Shown here one piece after another: positions 49,909 through 59,397 of a DNA stretch of 64,000 nucleotides. The notes under the pieces are model-generated. The model did not search any database. It saw only the letters and a program-made list of their open reading frames with translations, and had not been told where the DNA came from. The translations under genes were made by a program, and so were the position numbers. The DNA is taken from assembly GCF_031954365.1 (NCBI RefSeq), contig NZ_JAUSVZ010000001.1; one strand, 5' to 3'. The DNA comes from Brevibacillus aydinogluensis. GTDB lineage: Bacteria > Bacillota > Bacilli > Brevibacillales > Brevibacillaceae. Numbering within the stretch: the stretch's first letter is position 1; each line of letters starts with the position of its first letter.

Positions 49909-50199
49909 ATGCTCACCGGCAAGCAGAAGCGTTTTTTGCGGGCGCAGGCCCATCATCTCACTCCGATTTTTCAAGTGGGAAAAGGCGGCGTCAACGACAA
50001 CATGATTGCACAGATCAAAGAGGCGCTGGAAGCGCGGGAACTGATCAAGGTGTCCATCCTGCAGAACAATCTGGATGACAAACACGAGGTGGCAAACGCC
50101 CTGGCGGAAGGAGCGGAGGCCGAACTGGTGCAGCTCATCGGCCATACCGTCGTGCTGTACAAGGAGTCCCGGGAAAACAAGACGATCGAGCTGCCGTAA
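49909..50199 (+). CDS. yhbY: CRM-domain RNA-binding protein YhbY/YqeI
   Basis: The 96-aa protein starts MLTGKQKRFLRAQAHHLTP with the FQVGKGG loop typical of CRM domains, and is nearly identical in length and sequence to B. subtilis YqeI as I recall it. It binds pre-50S ribosomal particles in relatives. The ATG at 49909 lies seven bases behind AAGGAGG. The upstream ATG at 49903 is too close to it. Confidence 0.93.
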   Translation: MLTGKQKRFLRAQAHHLTPIFQVGKGGVNDNMIAQIKEALEARELIKVSILQNNLDDKHEVANALAEGAEAELVQLIGHTVVLYKESRENKTIELP

Positions 50200-50202
50200 G
50201 CC

Positions 50203-50799
50203 ATGGAACAGCGCGACAAGCAGATCGGGATAATGGGCGGCACGTTTGATCCGATTCACTGCGGTCATCTCCTTGCCGCGGAGCAGGCCAGAGACCAGAT
50301 GAGGCTGGACGAAGTCTGGTTCATGCCGGCCCGCATCCCGCCGCACAAGGCGAGGGCGGGCATCACGCCGGCGGAACACCGTCTGCGCATGGTGGAACTG
50401 GCTGTCGCGGACCATCCGGCCTTTCGCGTGACCGACGTGGAACTGCGGCGAGACGGGCCATCCTACACCTACGACACGATGCGTCAATTGGTCACCGCGT
50501 ATCCAGACTGCCGCTTTTCGTTTATCGTCGGGGCCGACATGGTGGAGCTTTTGCCCAAGTGGCATCGTTTTGCCGAGCTGATCCGGCTGGTCCGGTTTAT
50601 CGGGCTGGCGCGGCCGGGGACACGGCTGGACCGACAGGCGCACGAAGCGTATGTCAGCTTCGTCGAGATGCCGTCCTGGGACATCTCGTCCTCGCTGATT
50701 CGGGAAAAAGTGGCGGCGGGCAGAAGTATCCGCTACCTCGTCCCGCCGGCAGTAGAGCGTTATATAAAGGAGCACGGGTTATATGTACGGACTGGTTGA
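50203..50799 (+). CDS. nadD: Nicotinate-nucleotide adenylyltransferase
   Basis: The 198-aa protein has GGTFDPIHCGHLLAAE (nucleotidyltransferase HxGH), PARIPPHK, DGPSYTYDT and the C-terminal ISSSLIREKV (ISSTxxR-type) motif. It makes deamido-NAD from nicotinate mononucleotide. It starts three bases behind the yhbY stop with little ribosome site, so it is probably coupled. Its end overlaps yqeK by 17 bp. Confidence 0.95.
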   Translation: MEQRDKQIGIMGGTFDPIHCGHLLAAEQARDQMRLDEVWFMPARIPPHKARAGITPAEHRLRMVELAVADHPAFRVTDVELRRDGPSYTYDTMRQLVTAYPDCRFSFIVGADMVELLPKWHRFAELIRLVRFIGLARPGTRLDRQAHEAYVSFVEMPSWDISSSLIREKVAAGRSIRYLVPPAVERYIKEHGLYVRTG

Positions 50800-51373
50800 T
50801 CGGGAGGCGCTGCTCGCGAAGGTGCGCGCCCAAATGCATGACAAGCGGTACCGCCACACCCTGGGCGTGGCGGAGTCGGCGAGGCGGCTCGCGGAGCGCT
50901 TTGGCGCCGATCCGGACAAGGCGGAGCTGGCCGGCTACCTGCACGACTACTGCAAATGCTGGCCGGTGGAGAAAATGCGCGACATCCTCGTCCGCCACGA
51001 CATGCCGCGCGAGCTTCTGGAAGGGGAAAAAGAGCTGTGGCACGCATTTGCCGGTGCCATCGTCATCCAGACGGAGCTCGGCGTGAGCGATCCGGAGATT
51101 TTGCAGGCCGTCCGGTACCACACGACCGGTCGTCCGGGGATGAGTCTGTTAGAAAAGGTGGTCTGTGTGGCAGACTATATAGAACCAAACCGGGATTTCC
51201 CCGGGGTGGAGATGATTCGCGCCCTGGCCGAGCAGGATTTGGACGAAGCGCTGGCGTGCGCGCTCGGGGGCACGATCCAGCATTTGATCGAAAAGCGGAA
51301 AACGGTGTATCCGTTGACGCTCTTGGCATACAACGATCTCGTATCCCGCAGGGATGCACAAGGAGGAGTTTGA
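50783..51373 (+). CDS. yqeK: HD-domain hydrolase YqeK (probable diadenosine tetraphosphatase)
   Basis: The 196-aa HD-domain protein has RYRHTLGVAESARRLA, the HD pair in GYLHDYCK, then HAFAGA and HTTGRPGMS with VADYIEPNRDFPG. YqeK proteins hydrolyse Ap4A symmetrically. The start ATG at 50783 lies in the end of nadD behind AAGGAGCACGGG. The stop overlaps the rsfS start. Confidence 0.92.
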   Translation: MYGLVDREALLAKVRAQMHDKRYRHTLGVAESARRLAERFGADPDKAELAGYLHDYCKCWPVEKMRDILVRHDMPRELLEGEKELWHAFAGAIVIQTELGVSDPEILQAVRYHTTGRPGMSLLEKVVCVADYIEPNRDFPGVEMIRALAEQDLDEALACALGGTIQHLIEKRKTVYPLTLLAYNDLVSRRDAQGGV

Positions 51374-51729
51374 TGGTTAAAACGGTGGAAGATCTGGCAC
51401 GCCTGGTGGTAAAAGCTGCGGAAGAGAAAAAGGCGGAAAACCTGATCGTTTTGGACATCAGCAAACAGTCCGTGATCGCCGACTATTTCGTGATCTGCCA
51501 CGGCAACAACGAGCGCCAGGTTCAGGCAATCGTCAACGAGATTCGCGACCAGGCGCACAAACACGGCTACAACGTCCGCGGCATCGAGGGGGCGGACGAG
51601 GGACGCTGGGTGCTGATTGACCTGGAAGACGTGGTCATTCACGTGTTTCACCGCGAAGAACGGGAGTTTTACAATCTGGAGCGGCTCTGGGGAGACGCAC
51701 CGGCAGTCTCCTTTGGAGAGCAGGGCTGA
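51373..51729 (+). CDS. rsfS: Ribosomal silencing factor
   Basis: The 118-aa protein contains VLDISKQSVIADYFVICHGNNERQVQAI, the RsfS/Iojap core, then GIEGADEGRWVLIDLEDVVIHVFHREEREFYNLERLWGDA. It binds ribosomal protein L14 and blocks subunit joining in starvation. The ATG follows AGGAGGAGTTTG and overlaps the yqeK stop. Confidence 0.95.
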   Translation: MVKTVEDLARLVVKAAEEKKAENLIVLDISKQSVIADYFVICHGNNERQVQAIVNEIRDQAHKHGYNVRGIEGADEGRWVLIDLEDVVIHVFHREEREFYNLERLWGDAPAVSFGEQG

Positions 51730-51734
51730 CGGCG

Positions 51735-52478
51735 ATGGCGTACGCGCATTTGGCGTCCGTCTACGATAAGCTGATGGCCGATTCCCCCTACGATCAGTGG
51801 CTGGATTGGCTGGAGCGGGTCTGGGAAAAGCGGGAAAAACCCCGGCAGGTAATCGACCTTGGCTGCGGAACGGGCAGCATCGCCATTCCGCTCGCCAAAC
51901 GCGGTTACCGGGTGACGGGGGTGGATCTCTCGGCGGAGATGCTGGCGGTGGCTTATGACAAAATGAGGCGGGAGCAGGTTCAAATCACCTGGGTGGAGCA
52001 GGACATGCGGGAGTTGGATCTGCCCGCTGCCGACGCCGTCATTTCCCTGTGCGATTCGCTCAGCTATCTGACGGAAGAGGAAGACGTCAAGCTGACGTTT
52101 GAACGTGTCTATCAGCATCTGAATCCCGGCGGCACGTTTTTGTTTGACGTTCACAGCCCCTACAAGATGCTGCACGTGTTCGGCAATCAGACGTTTACGC
52201 TGGTGGATGACGAAGTTTCGTACATTTGGCAATGTTTCTGCGACCCGATTCGGCTGGAGGTGGAGCACCAGCTCACCTTTTTCCTGCGCCAACCGGACGG
52301 GCTGTACCAGCGTGTGGAGGAGGAGCACTGGCAGCGTGCGTACCAGCCGGTTCAGCTGTTGCGCTGGCTGGCGGACGCGGGGTTTGTCGACGTGGAGATC
52401 ACGGCCGATTTTACCGGTCTTCCGCCGCACGAAACCAGCGAACGGCTGTTTTTTGCCGCGCGTCGACCCGAGCGTTGA
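51735..52478 (+). CDS. yqeM: Class I SAM-dependent methyltransferase YqeM
   Basis: The 247-aa protein has the SAM-binding motif VIDLGCGTGSIAIPLAKRG (about residues 40-58), VTGVDLSAEML and ISLCDSLSYL. It sits in the usual place behind rsfS. The methyl acceptor is unknown. It starts five bases behind the rsfS stop. The last gene before the T-box. Confidence 0.9.
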   Translation: MAYAHLASVYDKLMADSPYDQWLDWLERVWEKREKPRQVIDLGCGTGSIAIPLAKRGYRVTGVDLSAEMLAVAYDKMRREQVQITWVEQDMRELDLPAADAVISLCDSLSYLTEEEDVKLTFERVYQHLNPGGTFLFDVHSPYKMLHVFGNQTFTLVDDEVSYIWQCFCDPIRLEVEHQLTFFLRQPDGLYQRVEEEHWQRAYQPVQLLRWLADAGFVDVEITADFTGLPPHETSERLFFAARRPER

Positions 52479-52535
52479 CACGGTTGGTACGGATTGTCTA
52501 TAATCGGAATACAACCGCAAACATGAGTATGCGTT

Positions 52536-52797
52536 GAAGAGGAGTAGTACGAAAGGCTCCCATGGCATCAGAGAGTTGACGGCAGGTGCGAGTCAACCTG
52601 GGACTTTCCGAACTCGCCTCGAAGCACTCCGCCCGAAGGCCGGCTGGTTTCGCCGGCTGCGTAAGGAGGAGCGTCTCGTCCGCGATAGGGACAACAAGCG
52701 GGTGAACGATACGTTCATCAAGTAGGGTGGTACCGCGGGAGTGCATAATCCTCTCGTCCCTTTCGGCAGTGCGCCAGGGGCGGGAGGTTTTCTTATT
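52536..52797 (+). promoter_or_regulatory. Leucyl T-box riboswitch of leuS
   Basis: The leader begins near GAAGAGGAGTAGTA, continues with a stem I region whose specifier is probably CTC (52613-52615, in GAACTCGCC; leucine), and has the conserved T-box AGGGTGGTACCGCG (52724-52737). A terminator (CCTCTCGTCCCTT...AGGGGCGGGAGG-TTTTC, 52751-52794) competes with the antiterminator. Uncharged tRNA-Leu would allow leuS transcription. Confidence 0.92.
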
Positions 52798-52830
52798 TTT
52801 GTCATCTTTTTACGATGGGAGTGCGACACA

Positions 52831-55248
52831 ATGGTTTTCAATCATCAGGAGATCGAAAAAAAGTGGCAGGACTACTGGGAGAAGAACAAAACGTTTAAAA
52901 CCCTGGAAGACAAGAACAAGAAGAAGTTTTACGCGCTCGACATGTTTCCGTATCCGTCCGGCGCAGGACTGCACGTCGGCCATCCAGAGGGCTATACGGC
53001 TACTGACATCCTGTCCCGGATGAAACGGATGCAGGGCTACAACGTTCTCCATCCGATGGGATGGGACGCTTTTGGCCTGCCGGCCGAACAGTATGCGCTC
53101 GACACCGGAAACGATCCGGCGGAGTTTACGCAGCGCAACATCGACAACTTCCGCCGGCAGATCAAATCCCTGGGCTTTTCCTACGACTGGGATCGCGAGG
53201 TAAACACGACCGACCCGGCCTACTACAAATGGACCCAGTGGATCTTTACGAAGCTCTACGAGCATGGACTGGCCTACATTGATGAAGTGCCGGTAAACTG
53301 GTGCCCTGCGTTGGGAACTGTGCTGGCCAACGAGGAAGTCATCGACGGGAAGAGCGAGCGCGGCGGCCACCCGGTGGAACGCCGCCCGATGAAGCAGTGG
53401 GTGCTGAAGATTACGGCTTACGCTGACCGCCTGCTGGAAGACCTGGAAGAACTGGATTGGCCGGAAAGCATCAAGGAGATGCAGCGCAACTGGATCGGCC
53501 GTTCGGAAGGGGCGGAAGTCGTCTTTGGAATCGAGGGTCACGACGAGACCATCACCGTCTTCACCACCCGCCCGGATACGCTGTTTGGTGCCACCTATGT
53601 GGTGCTCGCGCCGGAGCACAAGCTGGTGAACACCATCACGACGCCGGAACAGAAGCAGGCGGTGGATGCGTACCTGGAGCAGACCAAACGGAAGAGCGAT
53701 CTGGAGCGCACCGACCTGGCCAAGGAAAAAACCGGGGTGTTTACCGGCGCGTACGCGATCAATCCGGTAAACGGGGAGCGGCTGCCGATCTGGATCGCCG
53801 ATTACGTGCTGGTCAGCTACGGTACAGGTGCCATCATGGCAGTACCGGCACACGATGAGCGCGACTACGAGTTTGCCCAGGCGTTTGGCCTGCCGATCAA
53901 GGAAGTGATCGTCGGCGGAGACGTGACCAAAGCGCCCTATACCGGCGACGGCGAGCACGTCAATTCCGGATTCCTGAACGGGTTGAACAAGGAGCAGGCG
54001 ATCAACAAGATGATCGAATGGCTGGAGGAAAACGGCAAGGGAGCGCGCAAAGTCTCCTATCGCCTGCGCGATTGGCTATTCAGCCGTCAGCGCTACTGGG
54101 GTGAGCCGATTCCGATTATCCACCTGGAAGACGGTACGATGAAAGTGGTGCCGGAAGAAGAACTCCCCGTCGTCCTGCCAAAGACCAAGGAGATCAAACC
54201 GTCCGGCACGGGCGAATCGCCGCTTGCCAACATCACGGAATGGGTCAACGTCGTCGACAAGGAAACAGGATTGAAGGGACGCCGCGAGACCAATACGATG
54301 CCGCAGTGGGCGGGAAGCTGCTGGTACTACCTGCGCTATATCGATCCGCACAACGACCAGCAGTTGGCCGACCCGGAAAAGCTGAAGGAATGGCTGCCCG
54401 TTGACATTTACATCGGCGGTGCGGAACACGCCGTTCTCCACCTGCTCTACGCCCGCTTCTGGCACAAGTTCCTGTACGACATCGGTGTCGTGCCGACGAA
54501 AGAACCGTTCCAGAAGCTGTTCAACCAGGGCATGATCCTCGGCGAGAACAACGAAAAGATGAGCAAGTCCAAAGGAAACGTGGTCAATCCGGACGAGATC
54601 GTGCAAAGCCACGGCGCCGACACGCTCCGCCTTTACGAAATGTTCATGGGGCCGCTGGACGCCTCCATCGCCTGGTCCACCAAAGGGCTTGACGGAGCGC
54701 GCCGTTTCCTCGACCGCGTATGGCGCTTGTTCGTTGACGACAACGGCCGCTTGAATGAAAAAATCAAGGATAACTGCGAGTCGGCCGCACTGGAGCGCGT
54801 ATACCACCAAACCGTGAAAAAGGTGACGGAAGATTACGAGGCGCTCCGCTTCAACACGGGCATCTCCCAGTTGATGATCTTCATCAACGAAGCCTACCGG
54901 GCGGACGTGCTGCCGAAGAAATACATGGAAGGCTTCGTCAAGCTGCTGTCGCCCATTTGCCCGCACATCGGCGAAGAACTGTGGGAAAAACTGGGCCACA
55001 CCGATACGATTGCGTACGAACCGTGGCCGGAGTACGATGAATCCAAACTGGTGGAAGACGAAGTGGAAATCGTGCTGCAGATCAACGGCAAAAACAGGGA
55101 AAAACTGCGCATCCCGGCCGACGCGACCAAAGAGCAGATGGAAGAATTGGCCGTCAGCAACGAGACGATCAAGGAGCTGACCAGCGGCAAAACGATCGTA
55201 AAAGTGATTGCTGTCCCTGGCAAACTGGTCAACATCGTGGTCAAGTAA
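52831..55248 (+). CDS. leuS: Leucyl-tRNA synthetase
   Basis: The 805-aa class I synthetase has HIGH-type His48-Val-Gly-His51 (GLHVGHPEGYTATD) and Lys576-Met-Ser-Lys-Ser. The CP1 editing domain (about 220-420) contains TTRPDTLFGATYVVLAPEH and AVPAHDERDYEFA, the proofreading motifs. A leucine-specific and C-terminal domain complete it. The ATG at 52831 follows GGGAGTGCGACACA. In B. subtilis leuS is elsewhere, so here it has been placed between yqeM and comER. Confidence 0.97.
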   Translation: MVFNHQEIEKKWQDYWEKNKTFKTLEDKNKKKFYALDMFPYPSGAGLHVGHPEGYTATDILSRMKRMQGYNVLHPMGWDAFGLPAEQYALDTGNDPAEFTQRNIDNFRRQIKSLGFSYDWDREVNTTDPAYYKWTQWIFTKLYEHGLAYIDEVPVNWCPALGTVLANEEVIDGKSERGGHPVERRPMKQWVLKITAYADRLLEDLEELDWPESIKEMQRNWIGRSEGAEVVFGIEGHDETITVFTTRPDTLFGATYVVLAPEHKLVNTITTPEQKQAVDAYLEQTKRKSDLERTDLAKEKTGVFTGAYAINPVNGERLPIWIADYVLVSYGTGAIMAVPAHDERDYEFAQAFGLPIKEVIVGGDVTKAPYTGDGEHVNSGFLNGLNKEQAINKMIEWLEENGKGARKVSYRLRDWLFSRQRYWGEPIPIIHLEDGTMKVVPEEELPVVLPKTKEIKPSGTGESPLANITEWVNVVDKETGLKGRRETNTMPQWAGSCWYYLRYIDPHNDQQLADPEKLKEWLPVDIYIGGAEHAVLHLLYARFWHKFLYDIGVVPTKEPFQKLFNQGMILGENNEKMSKSKGNVVNPDEIVQSHGADTLRLYEMFMGPLDASIAWSTKGLDGARRFLDRVWRLFVDDNGRLNEKIKDNCESAALERVYHQTVKKVTEDYEALRFNTGISQLMIFINEAYRADVLPKKYMEGFVKLLSPICPHIGEELWEKLGHTDTIAYEPWPEYDESKLVEDEVEIVLQINGKNREKLRIPADATKEQMEELAVSNETIKELTSGKTIVKVIAVPGKLVNIVVK

Positions 55249-55320
55249 CAAATCCGCATCGATTGAGCACGTTTTAATCGGCAGTAAAAGATACAGGAGA
55301 CAATTGCATCAACCAAATGA

Positions 55321-55352
55321 GGCGCGTTCCGGCAGGGAACGCGCCTTTTATT
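55321..55352. terminator. Terminator between leuS and comER
   Basis: GGCGCGTTCC, loop GGCA, GGGAACGCGCC, TTTTATTT. Convergent genes. Confidence 0.88.
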
Positions 55353-55357
55353 TGGTG

Positions 55358-56191
55358 TCAGTCGGGCGGCGTCTCAAGATGGCGGGCCATGTGCTCGCGA
55401 TCTTCGGCAAATTTGGCGTGCGTGCGTTCAAACACCTGCCGAAACATGCCAGGCACGGCTTCGCGCAGGGGGATCAGCCCTTCGCCGGTGATGCCGCCCG
55501 GTACGCAGACCCGCTCCTGCAGCGCGGACAGGGTAAACATCTCCTGTTTCAACAGGTCGGCCATGCCAATGAGCATCTGAGACGTCAGATAAGCGGCGGC
55601 TTCTTCGGAGATGCCGGTTTTTTCGACGGCGGCATTGATCATCTCGCGCAGGATATAGCTGACAAAGGCTGGGCCGCAGCTGGCGATGTCGGACGCGATG
55701 CGCAAAAACGGCTCCGCCACTTCCACCGGATTGCTGATCTGGGAGAAGAGGTCCAGTATGCCTTCCCGCGTGTCACTGTCGATTCTTGACCCAAATTCAA
55801 ACAGGCTGACGCCGCTGCCGGCTGCATTCGTAATGCTGGGCACCATACGGGCAACGGCGCAGGGGACGAGCGATTCCAGCTGTTTCAAACTGACGGGGCT
55901 GGTGATCGTCAGCAGGGTGTGTTCCGGCGTAAGTGCCGGAAGAGTCTGTTCCAATGCTTGCCTGTATTCGAACGGTTTGACGCACAGCAGCAGCACACGG
56001 GCACCGCGGGCAACGTCGGCGTTGCTGGCAGCTACGGTCAGTCCGGGGTGACGTTCGGCCAACCATTCCGCTTTGGCGGGGGTGCGATTGCTCGCAATGA
56101 TCTGGCCGGGAGACAGGGCTTTGGCCGCGAGCAGGGCTTCGATCAGCATGCTGCCCATGTTGCCCGTGCCGATAAACCCGATCCTGTCCAT
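55358..56191 (-). CDS. comER: ComER-like pyrroline-5-carboxylate reductase family protein
   Basis: The 277-aa protein has GFIGTGNMGSMLIEALL (NAD(P)-binding) and the late PGGITGEGL segment of the ProC family. Residues differ from true ProC (for example VPSITNAAGSGVSLF instead of MPNTP), as in ComER. Its role in competence or sporulation is not settled. The ATG at 56191 has GAGGGAGGA seven bases upstream. It follows comEA on the same strand, whereas in B. subtilis comER is divergent from comEA. Confidence 0.85.
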   Translation of the reverse strand: MDRIGFIGTGNMGSMLIEALLAAKALSPGQIIASNRTPAKAEWLAERHPGLTVAASNADVARGARVLLLCVKPFEYRQALEQTLPALTPEHTLLTITSPVSLKQLESLVPCAVARMVPSITNAAGSGVSLFEFGSRIDSDTREGILDLFSQISNPVEVAEPFLRIASDIASCGPAFVSYILREMINAAVEKTGISEEAAAYLTSQMLIGMADLLKQEMFTLSALQERVCVPGGITGEGLIPLREAVPGMFRQVFERTHAKFAEDREHMARHLETPPD

Positions 56192-56256
56192 GTCCATTCC
56201 TCCCTCGCTGGTTCTCTCCCCATTGTATGTGTACAGGAGACGGAACATGACCATCA

Positions 56257-57081
56257 CTAGCGGACGCGGATGTGATCCTTCAGGCGCTGGTACATCTTGT
56301 CGCCGATGCCGCTGATTCGTTTCAATTCCTCCGGCGAACGGAACGCTCCGTGTTCTGTCCGGTAGGCCAGGATTGCCTTGGCCCGCGCTTCGCCAATTCC
56401 GGGCAGCGTCATTAATTCTTCCAGACTGGCAGTATTGAGATTGACGGGCTGTGCGCCGCCAGCTTTTCCGCCCCCGGAAGCGCCGGTCGAACTCCCCGCG
56501 GCTGCGCTGCCGAGCGAACTGCCCGTTCCCACTGTTTCCACGATTGCGGAGTGGGCCGCCGCCTGGCCGCAGGGAGAGGCCGGACTGCCTTTGGCCGGCA
56601 CCAGGACAGCGCTGCCGTCCGTCAGCGGTTCGGCCAGATTGATCTGCTCCACGTCGGCATCCGGCGCGGGTCCTCCTGCCCGGGCAATGGCGTCGGCGAC
56701 CCGAGCCCCGGCCTCAAACTGGTACAGCCCGGGCTGCTTTACCTTACCTTTGACGTCCACGAACAGGGGAGGAGCGCCTGTATCGCGCGGCTGCCCCTGA
56801 TGTGCCACGTCCTGCCGAGGAGCAGGAACGGCCCCGACCGCGCCTGGTGGATCGGACAAGTGTTGTTGTGTACCGGCAGTAGAAGGCGGCTCGACCGAAG
56901 CGGACGTTTCGCCCGATGCAGATTGGCCGTCCCCGACAGAGGCAAACGCTTCCTGCAGCGGCAGGTCCGCTGTCGTCCCAGCCTGCTGCGCATGGTACAG
57001 CCAGATGCTGATGCCCACAAACAGGATGACGGCTGCGGCGATCGCGATGCGCCGGTATCGTTCCCACCATTCGTAAAGCAT
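56257..57081 (-). CDS. comEA: DNA-binding competence protein ComEA
   Basis: The 274-aa protein has one N-terminal membrane helix (about 11-29), a flexible linker, a SLBB domain (about 105-160; FVDVKGKVKQPGLYQFEAG, VADAIARAGG) and a C-terminal helix-hairpin-helix DNA-binding domain (about 212-274; VNLNTASLEELMTLPGIGEARAKAILAYR). It binds incoming DNA on the outside of the membrane during transformation. The ATG at 57081 follows AAGGGGG. It is transcribed away from comEB and comEC, with asnB between. Confidence 0.93.
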   Translation of the reverse strand: MLYEWWERYRRIAIAAAVILFVGISIWLYHAQQAGTTADLPLQEAFASVGDGQSASGETSASVEPPSTAGTQQHLSDPPGAVGAVPAPRQDVAHQGQPRDTGAPPLFVDVKGKVKQPGLYQFEAGARVADAIARAGGPAPDADVEQINLAEPLTDGSAVLVPAKGSPASPCGQAAAHSAIVETVGTGSSLGSAAAGSSTGASGGGKAGGAQPVNLNTASLEELMTLPGIGEARAKAILAYRTEHGAFRSPEELKRISGIGDKMYQRLKDHIRVR

Positions 57082-57190
57082 AAAAAAACCCCCTTGCGTC
57101 TCGTCCGGCATGCCGTGAAGGCGTCATAAGGCTCTCTATCCGGATGCTACAAAAAGACAGCAGGGGTGTGCAAATGATATGCAAACCATT

Positions 57191-57232
57191 GAAAAACGGC
57201 CCCGCCCGAAGCATCTTTGGGCGAAGCCGTTT
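57191..57232 (-). terminator. Terminator of asnB
   Basis: AAACGGC-TT-CGCCC, loop, GGGCG-GG-GCCGTTTTTC on the minus strand, just behind the asnB stop. Confidence 0.8.
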
Positions 57233-57247
57233 GGTCAGGTGTTGGTG

Positions 57248-59173
57248 TTATCCCAAGTTTTGCAGCGATTCTTTTTTGCGGCGAATTTCCACGCTGGGGC
57301 TGACATACGGTCCAAAGTTGTATTTCTGCTCGATAAAGATCTGATGCCACAGCATGAAGATCAAAATCGTCCAGATTTTGCGGCTGTAGTCGGCGTTGCC
57401 TTCGCGATGCTCATCCAGCATGTACAGAACGTACGCCTTGTTGATCAAATCGTCCACCTTGGATTCGAAGATGATCTCCTTGGCCCACTTGTAAAAGTGG
57501 TTTTTCAGCCAGTGGCGCGTCGGCACAGGAAAGCCCAGCTTTTTGCGCGTCTTGATTTCCGGCGGGAGAAAATCTTTCATCGCTTCACGAAGCACGTGCT
57601 TGGTGGTGCCGTTGGCGATCTTGTACTTGGTCGGGATGGTTGCGGCAAATTCGAACACCTTGACGTCGATGAACGGAACGCGCAGCTCCAGCGAGTTGGC
57701 CATCGTCATCTTGTCCGCTTTCATCAGGATGTTGCCGCGCAGCCAGGTGTGAATGTCCAGGTACTGCATTTTGGTGACGTCGTCGTACGCACTCGCCCGT
57801 TTGTAGATCTCTTCCGTGACCGTCCACGGGGAACGGTACTCCTCGGAGCGGCGAATATCAGCCATGACGACTCGTTCCTTCATCTCTTCGGTAAAGATCA
57901 GGGCGTTGCCAAAGAAGCGTTCTTCCACCGTCTTCGAACCGCGGATCAGGAAGTTTTTGCCCTTGACCTGTTCCGGCAGCTTTTCTGCAAGATAGCGGAT
58001 GGAATGGCGCATCCAGCCGGGCATCCGGGAGAACATGCGCAGCGAGTGCGGTTCGCGGTAGATGTTGTAGCCGCCGAAAAATTCGTCGGCGCCTTCTCCG
58101 GAGAGCACCACAGTGACGTGTTCGCTGGCCATCTGCGCGACGAAATAGAGAAGGATGGCGGACGGGTCGGCCACCGGTTCGTCCTGGTGCCAGACGAGAC
58201 GGGGAAGTTCGTCCATGTAGCGCTGCGCGTTGACGACCAGTTCGTGGTGTTCGGTGCCGAGATATTGGGCGGTACGGCGGGCGTAATCCAGCTCGCTGTA
58301 ACCGGGTATGTCAGAGCCGACGGAGAACGTCTTCACCGGTTCAAACGTACGCAGCATGCCGACAATGCTGCTGGAGTCGACGCCGCTGGACAGAAATGCG
58401 CCGCGCGGTACCTCGCTGACGCGGTGTTTGTCGACGGATTCGAGCAGAATGCTGCGCGTGCCTTCCACAAAGTAGGAGAACGGCTTGCTTTCGTCCGGCT
58501 TGAACTCGACATCCCAGTAGCGCTGCAGTCGAATCTGGTCGTTCTCAATCACGAACGAGTGGGCGGGCGGGATGCGGTAGATGCCCTGGTACATCGTTTC
58601 CGGATCGGGCACGTATTGAAACGTCAAGTAATGATAAAACGCGGTGTGGTTTACTTCCCGGCTGACTCCGGGCAGTTCCAGGAGGCTCTTGATCTCGCTG
58701 CCCACGGCGATCGCGTCATTCGTCTCCACGTAGTAGAGCGGCTTAATGCCGAAGTGGTCGCGTGCGCCGAAAAGCCGCTTGTTGCGGGAGTCCCAGATGG
58801 TGAAACCAAACATCCCGCGCAGGTGTTTCGGTGCATCCATTCCCACCTCTTCGTACAGGTGCAGAATGGTTTCGATATCGGAATCGGTATGGAAAACGTG
58901 TCCGCACCCCTTCAACCAGTGCTGCAGTTCCTTGTAGTTGTAGATTTCGCCGTTGCCGATAATCCAGATGTCACGCGTCTCGTTGAACAGCGGTTGATGG
59001 CCGCCTTCCACGTCAATGATGCTCAAACGACGAAAGCCCAGGGCGATGTTGTCTTCCAGGTGAAAGCCATCATCGTCTGGACCGCGGTGCAGGATGACAC
59101 GCGTCATCGCGCCGATCGTCTCTTGGGCGACGGGCGCTTGGCGCTTGTTGTAGATTGATACGATTCCACACAT
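57248..59173 (-). CDS. asnB: Asparagine synthase (glutamine-hydrolysing)
   Basis: The 641-aa protein has Cys2 as glutaminase nucleophile (MCGIVSIYNKRQ), the glutaminase domain to about residue 215, and a synthetase domain with the ATP pyrophosphatase loop FLSSGVDSSSIVGML and LSGEGADEFFGGY. It makes asparagine from aspartate and glutamine. The start ATG follows GAGAGGAAGAG. It is a single gene with its own terminator, inserted between comEA and comEB. Confidence 0.95.
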   Translation of the reverse strand: MCGIVSIYNKRQAPVAQETIGAMTRVILHRGPDDDGFHLEDNIALGFRRLSIIDVEGGHQPLFNETRDIWIIGNGEIYNYKELQHWLKGCGHVFHTDSDIETILHLYEEVGMDAPKHLRGMFGFTIWDSRNKRLFGARDHFGIKPLYYVETNDAIAVGSEIKSLLELPGVSREVNHTAFYHYLTFQYVPDPETMYQGIYRIPPAHSFVIENDQIRLQRYWDVEFKPDESKPFSYFVEGTRSILLESVDKHRVSEVPRGAFLSSGVDSSSIVGMLRTFEPVKTFSVGSDIPGYSELDYARRTAQYLGTEHHELVVNAQRYMDELPRLVWHQDEPVADPSAILLYFVAQMASEHVTVVLSGEGADEFFGGYNIYREPHSLRMFSRMPGWMRHSIRYLAEKLPEQVKGKNFLIRGSKTVEERFFGNALIFTEEMKERVVMADIRRSEEYRSPWTVTEEIYKRASAYDDVTKMQYLDIHTWLRGNILMKADKMTMANSLELRVPFIDVKVFEFAATIPTKYKIANGTTKHVLREAMKDFLPPEIKTRKKLGFPVPTRHWLKNHFYKWAKEIIFESKVDDLINKAYVLYMLDEHREGNADYSRKIWTILIFMLWHQIFIEQKYNFGPYVSPSVEIRRKKESLQNLG

Positions 59174-59397
59174 ATGAAATGACTCTTCCTCTCACTGATT
59201 GCTCTAGCTAACTCTATCATGGATTGACGGTCAACGCAATCGCTCCGAATGCCCAAGCTGACTCCGCAGCAAGTGCAGTCCCCGAGGGTACCGTGACTCA
59301 AACACCACGCGTGATTGAAAACGGGCAGGTCGTGTACGCCGCCCGGTTTTTCGGACGGGAGCTTGGGGCGGGAAATGCCTCGCTTCATCCACGAGCG